Source: Acidobacteriota bacterium (GTDB taxonomy: Bacteria; Acidobacteriota; Terriglobia; Bryobacterales; Bryobacteraceae). From it: a stretch of 48,394 nucleotides of DNA. The stretch lies in the NCBI GenBank assembly GCA_025350695.1, contig JANXXI010000312.1, forward strand, positions 1 to 48,394, written 5' to 3'. Both the position numbers and the translations under genes were made by a program. Positions 15,622 to 23,553 of this stretch are shown piece by piece. The number at the start of each line of letters is the position of its first letter. The stretch's first letter is position 1. Below the pieces are notes generated by a model. It was not told the origin of the DNA and did not search any database. It saw nothing but the letters and a program-made list of their open reading frames with translations.

Positions 15622-16440
15622 TTACGTTTTCTTTCTCGCCGATACCGCGCCTTGTTTTAATTCTCGCGCTAACGCTTCGAGTTTTGCATCAAGGTCAGGC
15701 GAGGCAGCATTGTTTTCGATCAAGCGAACAAACGCACTGCCAACCACCACAGCCTCGGCGATGGCCCCCACCACCGCGGCATCCCGCGCCTTGGCAATGC
15801 CAAATCCGACGGCCAATGGAAGCGACGTCAATTTCCGGGTGGCGGCTACAAGCGGCCCAACGGCATCCGAAACCGTATCTTGCTCGCCTGTGACTCCGGT
15901 GCGCGAAACCAAATAAATGAAGCCGGTGGAATAGCGGGCCACAAGCGCCAACCTTTCCGGGGGACTGGTGGGAGCAGCCAGAAATACAGTGTCCAACCCA
16001 GCCGTGCGCAACGCGCCCAAATGATGCTCAGCTTCTTCCACACTCAAATCCGTCAGCAGGCAACCATCAATTCCAGCCGCAACAGCATCCTTCGCTAAAC
16101 GTTCGAACCCATAACGTAGCAGAGGGTTCATGTAGGAAAACAGCAGCAGGGGAATCTGCGATTTTTCTCGGACTCGACGCGCGATATCCAGCACCTTGGC
16201 CACATTGGTTCCATTCGCCAAGGCCCTTGCCGAGCCGCGCTGAATCACGGGTCCATCGGCAATAGGATCAGAGAACGGAACACCCAGTTCGATGAAATCC
16301 GCGCCACCGCGTTCGAGCGCGAATACCAAATCGGGAGTGCGTTCTAAACTTGGATCTCCAGCGGTGATATACGCCACCAGGCCCGGCTCGCCCTTTTCGC
16401 GAAGTTGTTCGAAGCGTTTACTTATGCGTGTCGGGCTCAT
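15622..16440 (-). CDS. trpA: Tryptophan synthase alpha subunit
   Basis: The 272-residue TIM barrel has [22 protein letters not shown], which carries the catalytic Glu and Asp, '[14 protein letters not shown]' and the '[10 protein letters not shown]' phosphate loop, followed by LAVGFGI. It cleaves indole-3-glycerol phosphate to indole, which is channelled to TrpB. Its ATG lies inside the trpB 3' end (23-base overlap), so translation is likely coupled. It is the fourth gene of the trpC-F-B-A run. Confidence 0.95.
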   Translation of the reverse strand: MSPTRISKRFEQLREKGEPGLVAYITAGDPSLERTPDLVFALERGGADFIELGVPFSDPIADGPVIQRGSARALANGTNVAKVLDIARRVREKSQIPLLLFSYMNPLLRYGFERLAKDAVAAGIDGCLLTDLSVEEAEHHLGALRTAGLDTVFLAAPTSPPERLALVARYSTGFIYLVSRTGVTGEQDTVSDAVGPLVAATRKLTSLPLAVGFGIAKARDAAVVGAIAEAVVVGSAFVRLIENNAASPDLDAKLEALARELKQGAVSARKKT

Positions 16441-17629
16441 CCAAATCCTTTAAGTTCTCACGGTAAATATCAATATCTTTATCGCCACGGCCGCTCAAGC
16501 TCACAATGAAAATTTGCCCCTTCGCGCCCGGAGCTTGCTTGATAGCTTCCGCCACCGCATGCGACGATTCGAGCGCCGGAATCAAGCCCTCCGTGCGCGA
16601 CAGCACACAAGCGGCATCCAAGGCTTCGGCGTCGCTGCAGTTCACGTACTCAGCACGGCCTCGATCGGCTAGCCAAGCGTGCTCAGGTCCGATCATGGCG
16701 TAATCAAGGCCGGCGGAAATGGAATGCGTCAGCGCCACTTGTCCATCAGCATCCTGCAACAGGTAACTATAGGCGCCTTGCAAAACCCCAGGTAAACTAC
16801 CGGTCATTCTCGCTGCATGTTCGCCCAATTCGGGACCTCGGCCGCCAGCCTCAATCCCAATCAGCTTCACCGAAGCATCGCCAATGAAAGCGTGAAAAAT
16901 GCCGATAGCGTTGCTGCCACCGCCAACACAAGCGAAAATCGAATCGGGTAAACGCCCCGTTGCTTTCAGAATCTGTTCCCGCGCTTCAATGCCGATGCAG
17001 CTGTGAAAATCGCGCACCATCAACGGATAGGGATGCGAACCAAGCGCTGAACCAAGCAGATAATACGTATCGGCAACATTGGTCACCCAATCGCGCATCG
17101 CTTCGCTGATGGCGTCCTTAAGCGTTTTGCTACCAGTGCCAACACCAACCACTTCAGCCCCCAAAAGCCGCATACGGAAAACATTCAGCCGTTGGCGGCG
17201 CATATCTTCCTCACCCATGTAGACGCGGCACTTCAGACCAAACAAGGCGCACACCGTAGCCGTAGCCACACCATGCTGACCGGCCCCGGTCTCGGCGATA
17301 ATTCGTTTCTTTCCCATCCGTCGCGCCAGCAACACTTGCCCCAAGCAGTTATTAATTTTATGCGCGCCGGTGTGCAACAGGTCTTCACGTTTAATGTAGA
17401 TTTCCGCGCCGTCCAAATTCGTCGAAAGCCTCTTCGCGTAATAAAGTGGCGTGGGCCGGCCAGCGTAATTCGCAAGCAGGTCGTTCAGTTCGGCTTGAAA
17501 CGTTGGGTCTTTGCGCGCCGCTATATAAGCCTGTTCCAACTCCTCAAGCGGGTTCATCAAGACTTCAGGTACGTACCTCCCGCCATAGGGGCCAAAGTGG
17601 CCGTGGGCATCTGGTTGAGAAGTTATCAT
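16418..17629 (-). CDS. trpB: Tryptophan synthase beta subunit
   Basis: The 403-residue PLP enzyme starts at ATG 17629 ([20 protein letters not shown]). The PLP lysine is in [13 protein letters not shown], the catalytic Glu in ETGAGQHG, and the phosphate loop is the VGGGSNAIG stretch. It joins indole and serine to give tryptophan. The start overlaps the trpF stop by 4 bases (ATGA). The sequence shows all hallmarks of TrpB1, the partner of TrpA, and nothing unusual. Confidence 0.96.
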   Translation of the reverse strand: MITSQPDAHGHFGPYGGRYVPEVLMNPLEELEQAYIAARKDPTFQAELNDLLANYAGRPTPLYYAKRLSTNLDGAEIYIKREDLLHTGAHKINNCLGQVLLARRMGKKRIIAETGAGQHGVATATVCALFGLKCRVYMGEEDMRRQRLNVFRMRLLGAEVVGVGTGSKTLKDAISEAMRDWVTNVADTYYLLGSALGSHPYPLMVRDFHSCIGIEAREQILKATGRLPDSIFACVGGGSNAIGIFHAFIGDASVKLIGIEAGGRGPELGEHAARMTGSLPGVLQGAYSYLLQDADGQVALTHSISAGLDYAMIGPEHAWLADRGRAEYVNCSDAEALDAACVLSRTEGLIPALESSHAVAEAIKQAPGAKGQIFIVSLSGRGDKDIDIYRENLKDLDEPDTHK

Positions 17630-18222
17630 AACTTTTTTGTGGCTCTCAAGAATGCTGTCAATTTGGCGCGATCCTTTTTTCCCGGAGTAGATTCCAGCCG
17701 CGAACAAGCATCCACGCCCCACGGATTCGCGACAGCAACGGCCTGGCAAACGTTCGATGCATCAAGTCCACCAGCAAGAATAATACGAACACCTAAGTTG
17801 CGGGCCAAATTCCAATCAAAGGTGTGGCCGCTTCCTCCATATAACTCCGTCGGTGAATCCAGCAGAAACGCTGCAGCCGGAAATTCCCGCAGCATGTTTG
17901 CGGAAAAATCGGGAGTCACTCGAAACGCCTTCCAAACACGATAGCCCGCCGGAACCTGATCAACCGTTTCCTTGCCGTGAAGCTGAACAACATCCAAGCC
18001 CGCCGTGTGCGCGATGGCATCCACTTCTGCCGGCGCTTCATTCACGAACACGCCAACCTTTAGAATGTCCTTAGGCAACAACGCCGTAATTCCCGCTGCC
18101 GCTAGCGGGGTAATGTATCTTGGGCTGGCCTTATAAAAATTAAAGCCAAGGGCCGAGGCGCCCTCGTCTACCGCAGCCTGCGCATCGTCCATCGATGTTA
18201 TGCCACAAATCTTTACCATCAT
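17626..18222 (-). CDS. trpF: Phosphoribosylanthranilate isomerase
   Basis: The 198-residue barrel has VKICGIT (catalytic Cys), [23 protein letters not shown] (catalytic Asp nearby) and GVDACSRLE. It isomerises N-(5-phosphoribosyl)anthranilate. Start ATG 18222 or the next ATG at 18219 are both possible; either overlaps the trpC stop (ATGATGA). It has the usual length for a monofunctional TrpF and is separate from TrpC. Confidence 0.94.
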   Translation of the reverse strand: MMVKICGITSMDDAQAAVDEGASALGFNFYKASPRYITPLAAAGITALLPKDILKVGVFVNEAPAEVDAIAHTAGLDVVQLHGKETVDQVPAGYRVWKAFRVTPDFSANMLREFPAAAFLLDSPTELYGGSGHTFDWNLARNLGVRIILAGGLDASNVCQAVAVANPWGVDACSRLESTPGKKDRAKLTAFLRATKKL

Positions 18223-19019
18223 GCGAGCAACGCCTTAAGCGATTCGGTTGGATCACCGGACTTCATCAGATGCTCGCCGACAAGAAACGCCTGATACCCC
18301 GCGGAATGAAGCAATCGCAAATTTGCGTTCGAGTGAATCCCGCTCTCGCTCACTTTCAGAACATTCGAAGGAATGCGTTCGGCCAGTTCAAGCGACGTCG
18401 CCAACTTCACTTCAAATGTATGAAGGTTGCGGTTATTGACTCCAAGAATCTGTGCGCCGGAGTCGAGGGCGCTTGCCAGTTCGTCCCGGTCATGAACCTC
18501 CACCACCGCGTCGATTTTGAATTGCGCAGCCAGTTCCCTGTAGCGCCGCATCTCGGCTGTTGTGAGAATGGCCGCGATCAACAGAATGGCATCGGCCCCC
18601 GCCGCGGCCGCCTCGAACACGTGGAATTCGGAGATCGTGAAATCTTTACGAAGCACCGGAAGGGCGACTGCGGCGCGCGCCTGGCGAAGGTCCTCCAAAT
18701 CTCCTTGGAAGAATTTGTGATCCGTCAGGACAGACAACGCCGCCGCCCCGCCCTGCTCGTATTGAACGGCAATTCGAGAGGGTGAAAAATCGGAGCACAG
18801 CAACCCCTTGCTAGGCGAAGCCTTTTTAATTTCGGAAATTACGGATGGGGGCGCGGCGGCTAGTCGCGCATGAAACCCTCGGCGCATAGCAACAGCCTCG
18901 GAAGCTTGGCGTTCCAGTTGGGGAGTTATCCCGCCCAAGGTAGCCAGTTCCGCCCTTTTCTGCTCGACAATTCGAGCCAGCACGTCTGGGACGGTCTGTG
19001 TCATGCGGAGAATATCCAT
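18219..19019 (-). CDS. trpC: Indole-3-glycerol phosphate synthase
   Basis: The 266-residue barrel has SVISEIKKASPSKGLL (catalytic Lys), PVLRKDFTISEFHV (second Lys), VEVHDRDEL, GVNNRNLHTF and VSESGIH. It closes the indole ring in tryptophan synthesis. Start ATG 19019 or the in-frame ATG at 19004 are both possible; neither has a strong ribosome binding site. It is the first gene of the trp run and lies 54 bases after the PpiC-like gene. trpE, trpG and trpD are not in the window. No attenuator or T-box was seen in the short leader. Confidence 0.94.
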   Translation of the reverse strand: MDILRMTQTVPDVLARIVEQKRAELATLGGITPQLERQASEAVAMRRGFHARLAAAPPSVISEIKKASPSKGLLCSDFSPSRIAVQYEQGGAAALSVLTDHKFFQGDLEDLRQARAAVALPVLRKDFTISEFHVFEAAAAGADAILLIAAILTTAEMRRYRELAAQFKIDAVVEVHDRDELASALDSGAQILGVNNRNLHTFEVKLATSLELAERIPSNVLKVSESGIHSNANLRLLHSAGYQAFLVGEHLMKSGDPTESLKALLA

Positions 19020-19073
19020 GGTATCACGGGGAGTGATTTGCGATCTATTTCAGAGCGCTCATAATCTCATCAC

Positions 19074-19910
19074 TCACTTCCCTTTGACCGTCTCCGGCGC
19101 CCTAACATCCACCGACGACCGAATCGTGTTCAACCAAGCCGACTTCCGCTCCTGCTTGATTTCCGTGAAAATTTCGTCCTTCACGTCCTTGTAAGACTTG
19201 ACCGACAGCTCTTTGAGATGGAATAGATAGTAGCCATTGGGCAATTTGATCGGCTCCGTAGTCTGCCCGTTCTTCAAGGCGAAGACGGCAGTCTTGATGT
19301 GATCAGGAATACCGTCGGATTTCTTAATCACGAAATCACCATCTTTCTTTTTCGATTCCTCATCCTCGGAAAACTCTTTCACCAATTCAACGAAATCATC
19401 CCCTTTCTTCGCGCGGGCGGCAAGTTCGATGATCTTCTGCCTGGCCTTCAGCTCCGTAACAGTATCCGAAAACGATATGTAAATCAGCTTTACTCGCGCC
19501 TCCGAATATTTATCTATATGCGTCTTGAAGTACTCTTCCTGATCCGTCTGCGAAACCACGTCCGCATACTCATGCTCCTGCATCGCCGCTTCCGACAAAA
19601 TCTGGTTTGTGACCATCATCAATCGAGTGCGATACGGCTCCTTCAAATTGATTTGATCCTTGATCGCAAGATCCATCAATTTATCCATGAAGCCGTAGTA
19701 CCGAAGAAATTCTTCGGGCTTGTTCTTCAACGCGTCTCGAACGCCTGGATCAGACGACAAGATAATGTACTGAAATTGTGATTGCGTAATAGGCTTACCG
19801 TTCACGTAACCCAAAATGGCGTCTGGCTTTTCCTTGTCAACAATAAATTGACCCGGCTGCGCAAGGGCTGTGGAAAGTAGCGTCAAAAAAATCAGTAGGC
19901 GAATCATCAT
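19074..19910 (-). CDS. Secreted PpiC/SurA-type peptidyl-prolyl isomerase
   Basis: The 278-residue protein starts at ATG 19910, with AGGA six bases upstream, and opens a signal peptide (MMIRLLIFLTLLSTALAQ). A SurA_N-like helical stretch (about 30-120) precedes a parvulin domain with 'VKLIYISF', 'FVELVKEFSEDEESKKKDGDF' and PIKLPNGYYLFHLKEL. Such proteins assist outer-membrane protein folding in the periplasm. It may be cotranscribed with trpC downstream. Its start faces the next rightward gene with only 37 bases between the two start codons. Confidence 0.85.
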   Translation of the reverse strand: MMIRLLIFLTLLSTALAQPGQFIVDKEKPDAILGYVNGKPITQSQFQYIILSSDPGVRDALKNKPEEFLRYYGFMDKLMDLAIKDQINLKEPYRTRLMMVTNQILSEAAMQEHEYADVVSQTDQEEYFKTHIDKYSEARVKLIYISFSDTVTELKARQKIIELAARAKKGDDFVELVKEFSEDEESKKKDGDFVIKKSDGIPDHIKTAVFALKNGQTTEPIKLPNGYYLFHLKELSVKSYKDVKDEIFTEIKQERKSAWLNTIRSSVDVRAPETVKGK

Positions 19911-19919
19911 GCTTCTTCC

Positions 19920-19931
19920 TATAATTAGAAC
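19920..19931. promoter_or_regulatory. Overlapping divergent promoters between ppiC-like and C45-like genes
   Basis: A perfect TATAAT at 19920-19925 (plus) serves the TTG start at 19948. On the minus strand the same bases read TAATTATAGG, which can act as a -10 for ATG 19910. Both start codons are within 40 bases, so the two promoters overlap and probably exclude or co-regulate each other. Confidence 0.45.
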
Positions 19932-19947
19932 ATTGGAGGGGTCATCT

Positions 19948-21369
19948 TTGTCTATCTTTCGCACCATCGCAGCTGCTTTGGTCCTCGCCGGAACTTTAAC
20001 CGGAACCCTGTTTGCAGGGGGAAAAATCGACCAACCCAAGGTTGGACGCATGAAGGGCGCTTTCCGTTCCCCTGTGCGTAGTGGTTGGATTTTCGTCCAT
20101 TTGGAAGGATCTCCTTCCGACATCGGCTATCAGCATGGCCACTTGATGGCGGAAGAAATTCACGACACGCTGAAAGTTATCCAACTCGAAGCAACCCACG
20201 ACTCTAGCAAGGACTGGACCTTCTTCCGTAAGGCCGGCCAAGACGTTTTGTGGCCCAAAATTGAAAAGGAATACCGGGAAGAATTGCAGGGTATTGTGGC
20301 TGGGGTCACCGAACAAGGCTACAAACTGGACCTGTGGGATCTCGTCGCGCTTAACGCGTCGCTCGAACTGGGCCCTTACTACGTGCCTTATTACGATAAA
20401 CAAAACGGAGCGAGTCCAACGGTGAAGCCCCCTATCCCAGAACGCTGCAGCGCTTTCGTCGCCACCGGCAGCTACACCAAAGATGGCAAACCCGTAATCG
20501 CCCACAACGCCTGGACAAGTTATATGGACGGTTCACGCTGGAATGTGATGTTCGATATTGCCCCTGTCAAAGGACATCGAATCTTGATGGATGGCTTGCC
20601 GGGATACATCCACAGCGGTGACGATTTCGGCGTCAACTCGGCCGGTATGATGATCACCGAAACCACCATTAGCCAGTTCATTGGATTCGATCCAAAAGGC
20701 ATTCCAGAGTTTGTGCGGGCACGCAAGGCCATGCAGTATTCCGGGTCAATCAAGGAATTCGCTAGGATCATGACCGAGGGCAATAATGGTGGATACGCCA
20801 ACAACTGGCTGGTTGCCGATCGCAAGTCGGGCGAAATAGCTTCTCTTGAATTGGGCCTAGAGAACGTGACCTTGCGGAAATCGAAAGATGGCTATTTCAC
20901 CGGCTCTAACTATCCGGAAAACGCCAAGCTGGTGGCCGAGGAAACAGATTTCGACCCTAAGGATTTGGGAGTCAGCGCCACCGCCCGAAGAGTCCGCTGG
21001 ACCCAGTTGATGGAACAGAACAAAGGTAAGATCGATGCCGAAATGGCCAAAACTTTTCTGGCCGATCATTACGATTCGTTCGCCAAAAAAGAAGAAGCGA
21101 ACGAGCGTACCCTCTGCGGACACATTGAGCTTTCTCCACGGGGCATCAAAGGTTGGTGGGGTCCTTACGGCACGGCCGGCGCTGTTCAAAACAAAGTGGC
21201 CGATTCAAACATGGCCAAACAAATGAAAATCTCGGCCGCCATGGGTCACGCCTGCGGACGTAACTTCAAGGCTAAGGAACACCTCGAAAAGTATCGGGAA
21301 TACGACTGGCAGACAATGATGCGCGACTTGACGGCGTACCCTTGGACCGAATTCGAAACAGCGCGCTGA
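19948..21369 (+). CDS. Secreted C45/phospholipase B-like Ntn hydrolase
   Basis: The 473-residue protein starts at TTG 19948: GGAGGGG lies six bases upstream, and the start opens a signal peptide (MSIFRTIAAALVLAGTLTG). Conserved parts are the 'GSPSDIGYQHG' entry, 'RCSAFVATGSYTKDGKPVIAHNAW' with the likely N-terminal-nucleophile Cys, and 'GVNSAGMMITETT'. These match acyl-CoA:6-APA acyltransferase (C45) and phospholipase B-like proteins, which self-cleave before a Cys nucleophile. The substrate is unknown (amide or acyl bond). It is followed 23 bases later by an amidohydrolase. Confidence 0.85.
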   Translation: MSIFRTIAAALVLAGTLTGTLFAGGKIDQPKVGRMKGAFRSPVRSGWIFVHLEGSPSDIGYQHGHLMAEEIHDTLKVIQLEATHDSSKDWTFFRKAGQDVLWPKIEKEYREELQGIVAGVTEQGYKLDLWDLVALNASLELGPYYVPYYDKQNGASPTVKPPIPERCSAFVATGSYTKDGKPVIAHNAWTSYMDGSRWNVMFDIAPVKGHRILMDGLPGYIHSGDDFGVNSAGMMITETTISQFIGFDPKGIPEFVRARKAMQYSGSIKEFARIMTEGNNGGYANNWLVADRKSGEIASLELGLENVTLRKSKDGYFTGSNYPENAKLVAEETDFDPKDLGVSATARRVRWTQLMEQNKGKIDAEMAKTFLADHYDSFAKKEEANERTLCGHIELSPRGIKGWWGPYGTAGAVQNKVADSNMAKQMKISAAMGHACGRNFKAKEHLEKYREYDWQTMMRDLTAYPWTEFETAR

Positions 21370-21378
21370 TGGACACGA

Positions 21379-21384
21379 TAGAAT
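21379..21384 (+). promoter_or_regulatory. -10 box for the amidohydrolase gene
   Basis: TAGAAT lies 9 bases before GTG 21393, so the transcript would be almost leaderless. Confidence 0.45.
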
Positions 21385-21392
21385 AACAAGTC

Positions 21393-22337
21393 GTGAACCG
21401 TAGAATATTTCTTTCCGCAGCGGCGGGAGCAACCTTAAGCTCCGCCGCGGATACCCCAGTGCCCATCCTCGACACGCACATTCACCTCTTCGACCCTCGC
21501 CGCCCCCAAGGCATTCCGTGGCCCCCGAAAGATAACAAGAAGCTTTACATGCCTTCCTTGCCGGATCGCTACAAGAAGCTGGTTGCCCCTCTTGGCGTCG
21601 TCGGCGCTATCAAGGTGGAAGCAAGCCCATGGGTCGACGACAACCAATGGGTGCTCGATCTCATAGCCAATGAACCGATGATTGTCGGCGTGATCGGCAA
21701 CATCGAACCAGGCTCGGCCGACTTCCGCAAGAACTTCGACCGCTTTCACAAAAACCCGCTTTTCCTTGGTATTCGCTACGGTAATTTGTGGGACCGCGAT
21801 TTTCACGCCGGCATCGGAAAGGCGCAAACGATTACTGACATCAAAACCCTTGCCGCCGCCGGATTGACCATGGATACGGCCAACCCGAATCCGGCCCTGA
21901 TCGACGATCTGATTCGATTAACCGACAAAGTCCCGGAGTTGCGTTTAGTCATTGATCACCTTCCCAAGCTCGACCCACCGGCCGATGCCGCTGGCCGTAA
22001 AGCCTATGAAGTCAACCTCGAAAAATTCCGTAAGCGCCCAAATGTCTATGTGAAACTCTCAGCCGTTTTGCGCGATGTGAAGGGCAAGGTGCCCACAGAT
22101 CTTGGCTTCTACAAAGCGACTCTCGACCAACTATTCGATGTATTCGGCGAGAACCGCGTTCTGTTCGGCAGTGACTTCCCGAACAGCGACAATGTGGCCG
22201 ACTACAAGGCGGTGCTCACCATCGTCCAACAGTACTTCGCCGGTAAGAGCCAAGCGCAGAGAGAGAAATATTTCTGGAAAAACTCAGTGACGGCATATCA
22301 CTGGAAGAAACGCGCCGCCAATCAACCCTCGCTCTAA
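21393..22337 (+). CDS. Secreted amidohydrolase-2 family lactonase-like protein
   Basis: The 314-residue protein starts with GTG and a Tat-like leader (MNRRIFLSAAAGATLSS). The core is the amidohydrolase-2 TIM barrel: DTHIHLFDPRRP (metal His-x-His), GAIKVEASPWV, VIDHLPKLD (His) and 'RVLFGSDFPNSD' (Asp). The family includes L-fuconolactonase, 4-sulfomuconolactonase and pyrone lactonases, which hydrolyse sugar or aromatic lactones. The exact substrate cannot be read from the sequence. The neighbours are secreted or sugar-related enzymes. Confidence 0.88.
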   Translation: MNRRIFLSAAAGATLSSAADTPVPILDTHIHLFDPRRPQGIPWPPKDNKKLYMPSLPDRYKKLVAPLGVVGAIKVEASPWVDDNQWVLDLIANEPMIVGVIGNIEPGSADFRKNFDRFHKNPLFLGIRYGNLWDRDFHAGIGKAQTITDIKTLAAAGLTMDTANPNPALIDDLIRLTDKVPELRLVIDHLPKLDPPADAAGRKAYEVNLEKFRKRPNVYVKLSAVLRDVKGKVPTDLGFYKATLDQLFDVFGENRVLFGSDFPNSDNVADYKAVLTIVQQYFAGKSQAQREKYFWKNSVTAYHWKKRAANQPSL

Positions 22338-22383
22338 ACGGAACCGTAACCAAATAATTACGCCCCGCCGGCGCTCGAACCGA

Positions 22384-22389
22384 TACAAT
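22384..22389 (+). promoter_or_regulatory. -10 box for the glycosyltransferase gene
   Basis: TACAAT lies 16 bases before ATG 22405, with a predicted leader of about 8 bases. Confidence 0.35.
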
Positions 22390-22404
22390 CAAAGTTCTTA
22401 AACG

Positions 22405-23553
22405 ATGCGACGCCCGGTTTTGGACTTCATGTTCTTCGACGCCGGCGGGGGCCATCGGGCCGCTGCCACAGCCTTGAAGCAGATCCTTGCGCAACAACAA
22501 CGGCCATGGGATGTGCGTCTAGTTGATGTCCAAGACGTGCTTGATGAGCTCGACATATTCCGCAAGATCACTGGTCTTCGCCTGGAAGATATCTACAACG
22601 TGGTCCTCGAAAAAGGTTGGACTCTTGGTTCAACCCAATTGCTCCCCTTGATGCACGGCGTAATTCGGCTCTACCATTCGTCGCAGGTTCGAGTCCTGGC
22701 TAAGCATTGGAAGGCAAGTCCGCCCGCCATGGTAGTTTCTCTCGTGCCGAACTTCAACCAGTCCATGTTTCAGGCAATTCGTCAAATTTCCCCAAGCATT
22801 CCCTACGTCACGATTCTCACCGACATTGCCGACTATCCCCCTCACTTCTGGATTGAGAAGCAGCAACAATATTTCATAGTCGGGTCCGAAAAGGCTGAAC
22901 AGCAGGCCCTTGGAATGGGGCATGCCCGCGACAAAGTCATCCGCGCATCTGGAATGATCTTGAATCCAAGGTTCTATGAGCCCGTTGAAGTAGATCGCGC
23001 CGAAGGCCGCCGCAAACTGGGACTGGATCCAGACAAGCCAACGGCCATGGTCATGTTCGGCGGTATGGGTTCGGACGTGATGAAGGTTATTGCCGACCGG
23101 TTGGATAAGTCAGACCTCAACATGCAATTGATCATGGTCTGCGGTAAAAATACCAAACTGGCCGAAACGCTGAAGGCGCGGAAGGGACGCATCCCAAAGT
23201 TTGTGGAAGGCTTCACCAAAGAGATAGCCATGTACATGAAGTTGAGCGATTGGATGATCGGCAAGCCCGGTCCTGGCAGTATCAGCGAAGCCGTCGCCAT
23301 GGGCTTGCCGGTAATCACCGAACGCAATATGTGGACCTTGCCGCAGGAGCGCTATAACGCCGAATGGCTTCTGGAAAAGAAGATCGGCGAAGTAGTTTCC
23401 AACTTCAATCAGATCGTGCCCGCCTGCCGCCGCATGCTCGAGGCGGGGACTTTGGCCAACTACCAAGCTAACGCAGCGGCAATCAACAATCGCGCCATCT
23501 TTGACATTCCTGAAATATTGGAGACAATTTTGAAATGCGCTCCTTTGTCTTAG
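22405..23553 (+). CDS. GT28-type glycosyltransferase, MGDG synthase-like
   Basis: The 382-residue protein begins with DFMFFDAGGGHRAAATAL, the GxGGHR loop of MGDG-synthase/MurG-type GT28 enzymes. It continues with a membrane-associating Lys/Trp-rich helix and 'LTDIADYPPHFW', and has the C-terminal UDP-sugar loop 'VMFGGMGS', VEGFTKEI and GKPGPGSISEAVAMGLPVI. Such enzymes transfer a sugar to diacylglycerol or related lipid at the membrane. The acceptor is not certain. The end overlaps the next gene by 19 bases. Confidence 0.85.
   Translation: MRRPVLDFMFFDAGGGHRAAATALKQILAQQQRPWDVRLVDVQDVLDELDIFRKITGLRLEDIYNVVLEKGWTLGSTQLLPLMHGVIRLYHSSQVRVLAKHWKASPPAMVVSLVPNFNQSMFQAIRQISPSIPYVTILTDIADYPPHFWIEKQQQYFIVGSEKAEQQALGMGHARDKVIRASGMILNPRFYEPVEVDRAEGRRKLGLDPDKPTAMVMFGGMGSDVMKVIADRLDKSDLNMQLIMVCGKNTKLAETLKARKGRIPKFVEGFTKEIAMYMKLSDWMIGKPGPGSISEAVAMGLPVITERNMWTLPQERYNAEWLLEKKIGEVVSNFNQIVPACRRMLEAGTLANYQANAAAINNRAIFDIPEILETILKCAPLS

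Noticed and set aside
17192-17944. 250-codon plus-strand frame over trpB/trpF
   Set aside because: Antisense to two essential enzymes with complete signatures; the product has no domain and no ribosome binding site.
19020-19073. Trp attenuator or T-box leader before trpC
   Set aside because: The gap is 54 bases and holds no Trp-codon leader peptide and no T-box-like stem; the tiny frame ATGAGCGCTCTGAAATAG has no Trp codons.
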